DNA of 64,000 bases from Mesaphorura yosii (lineage: Eukaryota; Arthropoda; Collembola; Poduromorpha; Tullbergiidae), in the NCBI GenBank assembly GCA_009869945.1, contig WIXG01000104.1, positions 124,001-188,000 of the forward strand, given 5' to 3'. Within the stretch, counting starts at the first letter, position 1. Every line of letters begins with the position of its first letter. Below the pieces are notes generated by a model. The model did not search any database and was not told where the DNA came from. It was given only the letters and a program-made list of their open reading frames with translations. This document shows, one piece after another, positions 59,153 through 64,000 of the stretch. The translations under genes were made by a program, and so were the position numbers.

Positions 59153-62100
59153 CTGAAAACAGAAGGTACACAATTTATCAGTATTCATCCAGAATTGAGC
59201 TGGTTATTGCTTATTGATGTCTCACACCCGAAATATAATCAACAGGTGCCACAAATGGCTTGAACCTGATGTTAGCAGAAATCTTGCAATTTCAACGCAG
59301 TTAATTCGTCAGCCAACATAAACAACGACAAAATAACCACTTTCTCATTTTCTTGTAGTTCTTTCATGCAGCCGTCTGTGATCAGCAAGCCAGAAGCCGT
59401 AATTAAGGTGTTATTTACTGGGACTGGCATTGTTTGCCCATTTCTGATTGCTATTGTCAATTTATCGGGTGAAGTGAACTCGAGCACGAAATGCCATTTG
59501 TCAGTGTACTTTTCTCGTGCACTTTACGTGCTCGCGCTTATAAAATATTCACGGAATCATTTACAATGTACTGTGCGGGACACGACGGTGTATGCAACAT
59601 TACACGTGTACAAACGCATCGCTTTCTCCAACCACATAAATACAAACACGCAGTACAGCAGGCATTGGCAGCTGTGGAGCGAAGAAAATAAAAAAACCAA
59701 GTCAGAGACCAAACTTGTGGCTTTTAAATTATCAACGTTTTCAGACAGCCAGCTCGCGTACGAATTGAATCATTACTGACTGAAAGACTTTCTACTTTGT
59801 AGCCCAGTTCAAAGTATTAAGTACTAAGAAGCAGAAACGAAGTGAAGAAAGTGGATGGAAAAGAAATTATCAGGAGCAATATAATAATTTGGAGAAAGTT
59901 CAATTCAATTCACTTTCTTTATCAATAATAAAGAGTTTCATCAACCAGAACCGAGCAACTACGCTCCGCCAGACGGAGAAGGGCGAAAGGCGAAGGAACG
60001 CATTCTTCTTTTTCTATTATATGAAGCATTACCAAACAATTGCTTCATAATTTATTAAGTAGTACTTTCAGGCAGGCATTCAAGCTGACCTATACACTCA
60101 CTACTAACTCTAGGCGCGTACCCAGCGGGAACGGGAATGTTACCCGCCAACCTGTTGAGCTAAGCTGTGCTGATTGACTCGATTCAAGTTCCATTCCAAG
60201 CAGCCAGCAGGCTGTCGACTGTCAATATAACTTTCGCATTAACCAATGTACGATGGGAATTAAATGCATTCGCTGTATCTTAACTTTTACAATGCCAATC
60301 AACAGTTTGCAGTGAATTATGGAACAAATCATACTAAACACAAGATTTCTTGATTCTGCGCTGCCAAATGAATCGTTAAACAAGGGTGTAATGCAATTCG
60401 TCTCAAAAAATCAAACTCCCTGCTTCTACTGTCATCATTGCAAAATTAATTCTTGAGAAAAAGAATCGGAAAGCAGACGTAGACGTAATCCACTCCCTGG
60501 AGTATTTATCTTCCAGCAGACACTAATACGTGTATAAACAGCAACAGCAGCCTGGGCGTTTTTATCTATTTTTGATCCTCGGCCTTCTCAGCTGCCTGCC
60601 TGCGTCATAATCTACACAGCAGTATCTGTCGCACAGAAAGAGGATCCGATCCCACACCTGCGGGCAATGCGATATCTCTGAAAACGGAACTGGGTACTGT
60701 CAGTACAGATTTGAAGTCAGCATCGATTTTGCAATTGCGAAATTGGAATGGGAAGGGAACCTTAAAAAGCGCTGCAGCCTTCGCCTGTTACTGATTTTGA
60801 TAACCAGCAAGTCTGCCCCGCAGAGCCTTGCAGAGAGTTACTGTTATTAGTCCCTCTGTAATTAGGCGCTAAGAGTCCATTCAGACGTCAAACTAGAAAA
60901 GAAAAGCAAGCACGTGTTAGTGCTGGAAGAACAATCGAACACAAGCGCTGGCGTGGCGCTGTGCTGCTGTTCTGCACTGAACTAATAACAATAATAAAAT
61001 GACGGCGAGACACGTTCAGTTCACGTTCTTGATTTATGGCTCGCACAATGAGTAATGTTCAAACACGGTCTTATCGATCCAATCCGCAGATTCCCAGAAG
61101 ACTTCGGGTTCGGAGAAAGAAAAGATGAAAGCCAGTAACGAAACGACAACGAGTTTAACGAGAGCATGTCAGTCGTCAGTAGAATGCCAGCGACTCACTC
61201 GTCTGTTACGTCGAACAATTTGCCAGTGCCACTGGTTTCATTGGTTCCAGGAAGAAAAATGTGTTCCTAATCACAATTAAACTCCTTACAGCTTAAAAAG
61301 CAGTCGCTAGCCTGACCATTGTTCATTGTTGCAATGAGTCGCAATGATAATGAAAAGGCAGGCAGGCACTTGTGAGGAGGACAGAAAGGAAATGGTTGAC
61401 AAACCCTTTGTTCGTGATTGTCTTGGTGGCTTCGCTGGCTCTTGTTCCTCTTTCGTTGTCAGTTTTTTCTTTGACTCCATTCTTGTGCAGTGGTCGGACA
61501 AAGAAAGCAAGCACAAACGTGACACAACTCAACTGGAATCTGACATGTTCAAAAGCAACAGGCTGAAGCCAACTAAACGCTAAATCTTTACGGCTCAGTT
61601 CGCTCGAAACTATTCTGTTGCTTTCATGCTGCTCAAACTAAACTGGGAACCACAAAATATTAATTGCGCGCATTAATTTGCATAATCACTTATAATTCAT
61701 TCTAATAGGCAGGAAAACGTAGACCGAGTGAAGCGGTTAAAAATTAGTCTACTAATTAGTACTGGCTGTCCAATGCCCAACTTTTAGGACGACGATGTCC
61801 TTTTCAAATGCTAATGGACGCGTCTCCTTGCACTTATTAGTACCTTGTTCGTTCTCGATGGTGCTATTGCCTGAAAGTGGCTTGTTTTGAGTTATCATGA
61901 ATTTTTATTATTTTTCTTGTAATCTTTTTGTAAGTGCAGGCGAAGGACAAGTCAGTAGAGCAGTTGGAATACAAAATGAGGCTACTCAATAGTGGTACAA
62001 GCCAGTCAGCTTCTTCAGATGTACATACAAATTAATACCCTGTTTTGCAATACGCTTTTAAGTACACACTCGTTTTCCTTCTTGATTACACGGTTAATCG

Positions 62101-64000
62101 CCTTGTACTCGTACGTTCAAAATTCCGGGAACTTCAGAAGAAAGACAAGGCAAAGAATCGCGTATCGCAACAAAGCCCCAGGAAAAGACGAAAAGAGAAA
62201 AGAAAAATCTTCTTATGCATGCAACAAAGGGTTCAATCTTCAATCCTATTAACGACTCTCTGCTTTTGTGCACATTACCTCGTGGATATAATCGCAGATA
62301 GAGAAGCAGAAACAGGAGATCAATTGGATTACAGGACCGGATTACAGCTTCCGCAAATCATTTGGAAAAAAGCAGCCCCGATCATAAGCAACTCATCGCA
62401 AATCTGTGCTGTGCAGTTTCTCTCTTAATCTTTGACCTCTTGAATAAACAGCTAAGCAACAGGAATCGTTTGAAACTCTAAACTCTGGAATCTGTTCGCT
62501 GGAATTGCCTAGCGGTCCACTCGCGATCTCGATTCTCAAATTACTATTCGTACTTGATCAAATCCAGACACTCGTACTCAAGTTGGAAATTCTTCCACAT
62601 CCACAAGACGGCACTTTAGAAAATGAAGCCGAAATATTTCGAGTGGGACGGCACGAAATACGATCTTGAATATTTATTGCGAGTTTTGCGACCAGTCCGC
62701 CCCTGTCTTCATTCCTCGAATTCTTCCGTTCACATTTCTCCCTGGACACGACACGAGTGCCGAGTAGAAAAATGATAAGTGAGTGAAGGAATGTTGTCAA
62801 TAAAGCGGCTGTGGCTTCAACTGTTAATATTTCGTCTTCGTGTTGGTGTGTAATATAAAATGAAATGGAAGAGAACGCGAAACGCGTGAAGAAAAGGACT
62901 GTTATTTTTGTATGGTTTTAAAGAAAGTTTGAAATCTTGTTCAAAAATTCGGTTCATCAATGAAATCAAAAATTGCACGACGCATTGTAATGGTACATGT
63001 TCAAAATACCAGCGCTATAATTCAATCTAAAATTTCGAATGTTAGTAGTTAGTTTACTGAAGAATAACAAAGAGCAAAAATAAATTCGGTCAATTCATTC
63101 ATGCATTCACGCGGGCCTACAAATGCGTGAGCCTACGTGGACAACAAAAAATATGTTCTAGTTATATGTAGAATATTAAAAGGCTGTGAAATTGAAATGC
63201 TTTAGATAATTACGTTTGTCCCACAGCAATTGACGAAAACCCAGCAGTTGCAAAATGCGAAAAAGGCAATTTCTAATTCATCGCGAAGTTCAAGGCGGCT
63301 GGCTGGAAATTGGAACTTGCCTGGCGACTGTGAATCTTTTTGATCCAACAGGAAAGCAGCTGAGGACTGAGGATGAGTGCGAGCAAGGAAGAGATGTAGA
63401 AAAGAAAAGAAATCGATATACCCTTTCCTTTCGGCAATGTGATGTCGATGACGTGTTGTGTCTGTGGGGCTTTTACCTTTCCTCTTTCGCAGCCCAGCTC
63501 AGGCTGTTCAGGTAGTGCTGGCCAAATCTATTACCCTTATCTCTCTCTAACTCTCCAACTCTCTCTGGGCCTCTGCTTCATGCACTATGCTACACAGTAC
63601 AGCGTGAATACGAATGGAAATACAGTCGGAGTTACAAGTTACTGGATTTTGAACGCGCGAGCGGTCGCTTGGCATGGTCCGTCTCACCTTTGCTAACCTC
63701 CCGGACGACTCGATCCCGAATTCTATCAACTATTTTCCTTTATCCTTTCAACGGCAGGTGAAACTGGGATGGGACAAATTACTTCGTGTACACATTTGCA
63801 CGTTGGAGACGCTGGTGGCTGGGTTCATTGATTTGTCGTGCCGTTGACGTGCCCGAAACAAAAGAACAACCGAACAACGTGAGGCGCTCTGTCATTGTGC
63901 CATCATGAATGAAACAGTTTCTGGTTTCAGAGTTACAAATTGGCTTGAACAATTGAGCATTCATCTCCTGACCTTTTCACACAGAAATAGCTGAAGTAAA
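59153..64000. other. Presumed first intron and 5' region of calcineurin A
   Basis: About 4.8 kb upstream of the first mapped calcineurin exon. One candidate 5' exon end is at 63688. Otherwise no exon, RNA gene or transposon is recognised. Confidence 0.4.
63688..63718 (-). CDS. Candidate upstream exon of calcineurin A
   Basis: On the minus strand this segment reads DRIRDRVVREVSK and then one base of a codon before a good donor (gtgag). Calcineurin A proteins of other animals have DRVVKAVPFPP at this place, and the phase (one base left over) fits the next mapped exon, which begins with the last two bases of a Gly codon and continues VPLPPSHKL. The join would add three residues compared with other animals. 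The left boundary is unclear because a stop lies upstream and the acceptor is weak. Confidence 0.35.

Noticed and set aside
59272..59487. Minus-strand ORF just upstream of the first calcineurin exon
   Set aside because: It has no resemblance to calcineurin N-termini and no suitable donor in the needed phase.

Overview
This is nuclear DNA of an animal. Genes are intron-rich with GT-AG splice sites, and most introns are about 50-130 bp. The insect-like form of the calcineurin A tail, a possible TATA plus TCAGT promoter and the mix of short introns with small intergenic gaps suggest an arthropod or a close ecdysozoan relative. I cannot name the species. All gene models below were built by hand from reading frames, splice motifs and remembered family features, so exon edges may be off by one or two bases.

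Left part (1-15.6 kb) is gene dense. CTU1 (tRNA thiolation) faces MUL1 (mitochondrial E3 ligase) tail to tail. Then come a CARHSP1-type cold-shock protein, DNAL4 (dynein light chain), ZNF277, a TSNAXIP1-like coiled-coil protein and an SLC16 monocarboxylate-type transporter with a very long central loop. The stretch 15.6-24.7 kb holds no gene I recognise. It carries one well-delimited Mutator-like (MULE) DNA transposon at 21197-23152, with related inverted ends, an 11-bp target-site duplication and a broken FLYWCH/MULE transposase.

Middle part (24.7-45.8 kb) holds NOP9, CCT8 (chaperonin theta), a divergent histone H2A, a cytosolic ALDH1/2-type aldehyde dehydrogenase, a GNAT acetyltransferase of bacterial-looking type, IFT46, an SLC1 (EAAT-family) transporter with altered transport-site residues, and IQUB with a repetitive N-terminus.

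Right part (49.5-64 kb) is one large gene on the minus strand, the calcineurin A catalytic subunit. It has 13 clear exons, several introns of 1-3 kb and a possible further 5' exon near 63.7 kb. One of its introns holds plus-strand ORFs that look foreign.

Four genes (DNAL4, TSNAXIP1-like, IFT46, IQUB) belong to motile cilia or sperm flagella, so the organism very likely makes axonemes at least in sperm. The divergent H2A would also fit germline use, but that is inference. The remaining genes are unrelated housekeeping or metabolic functions. I saw no operon, CRISPR array, tRNA, rRNA or virus-derived gene.
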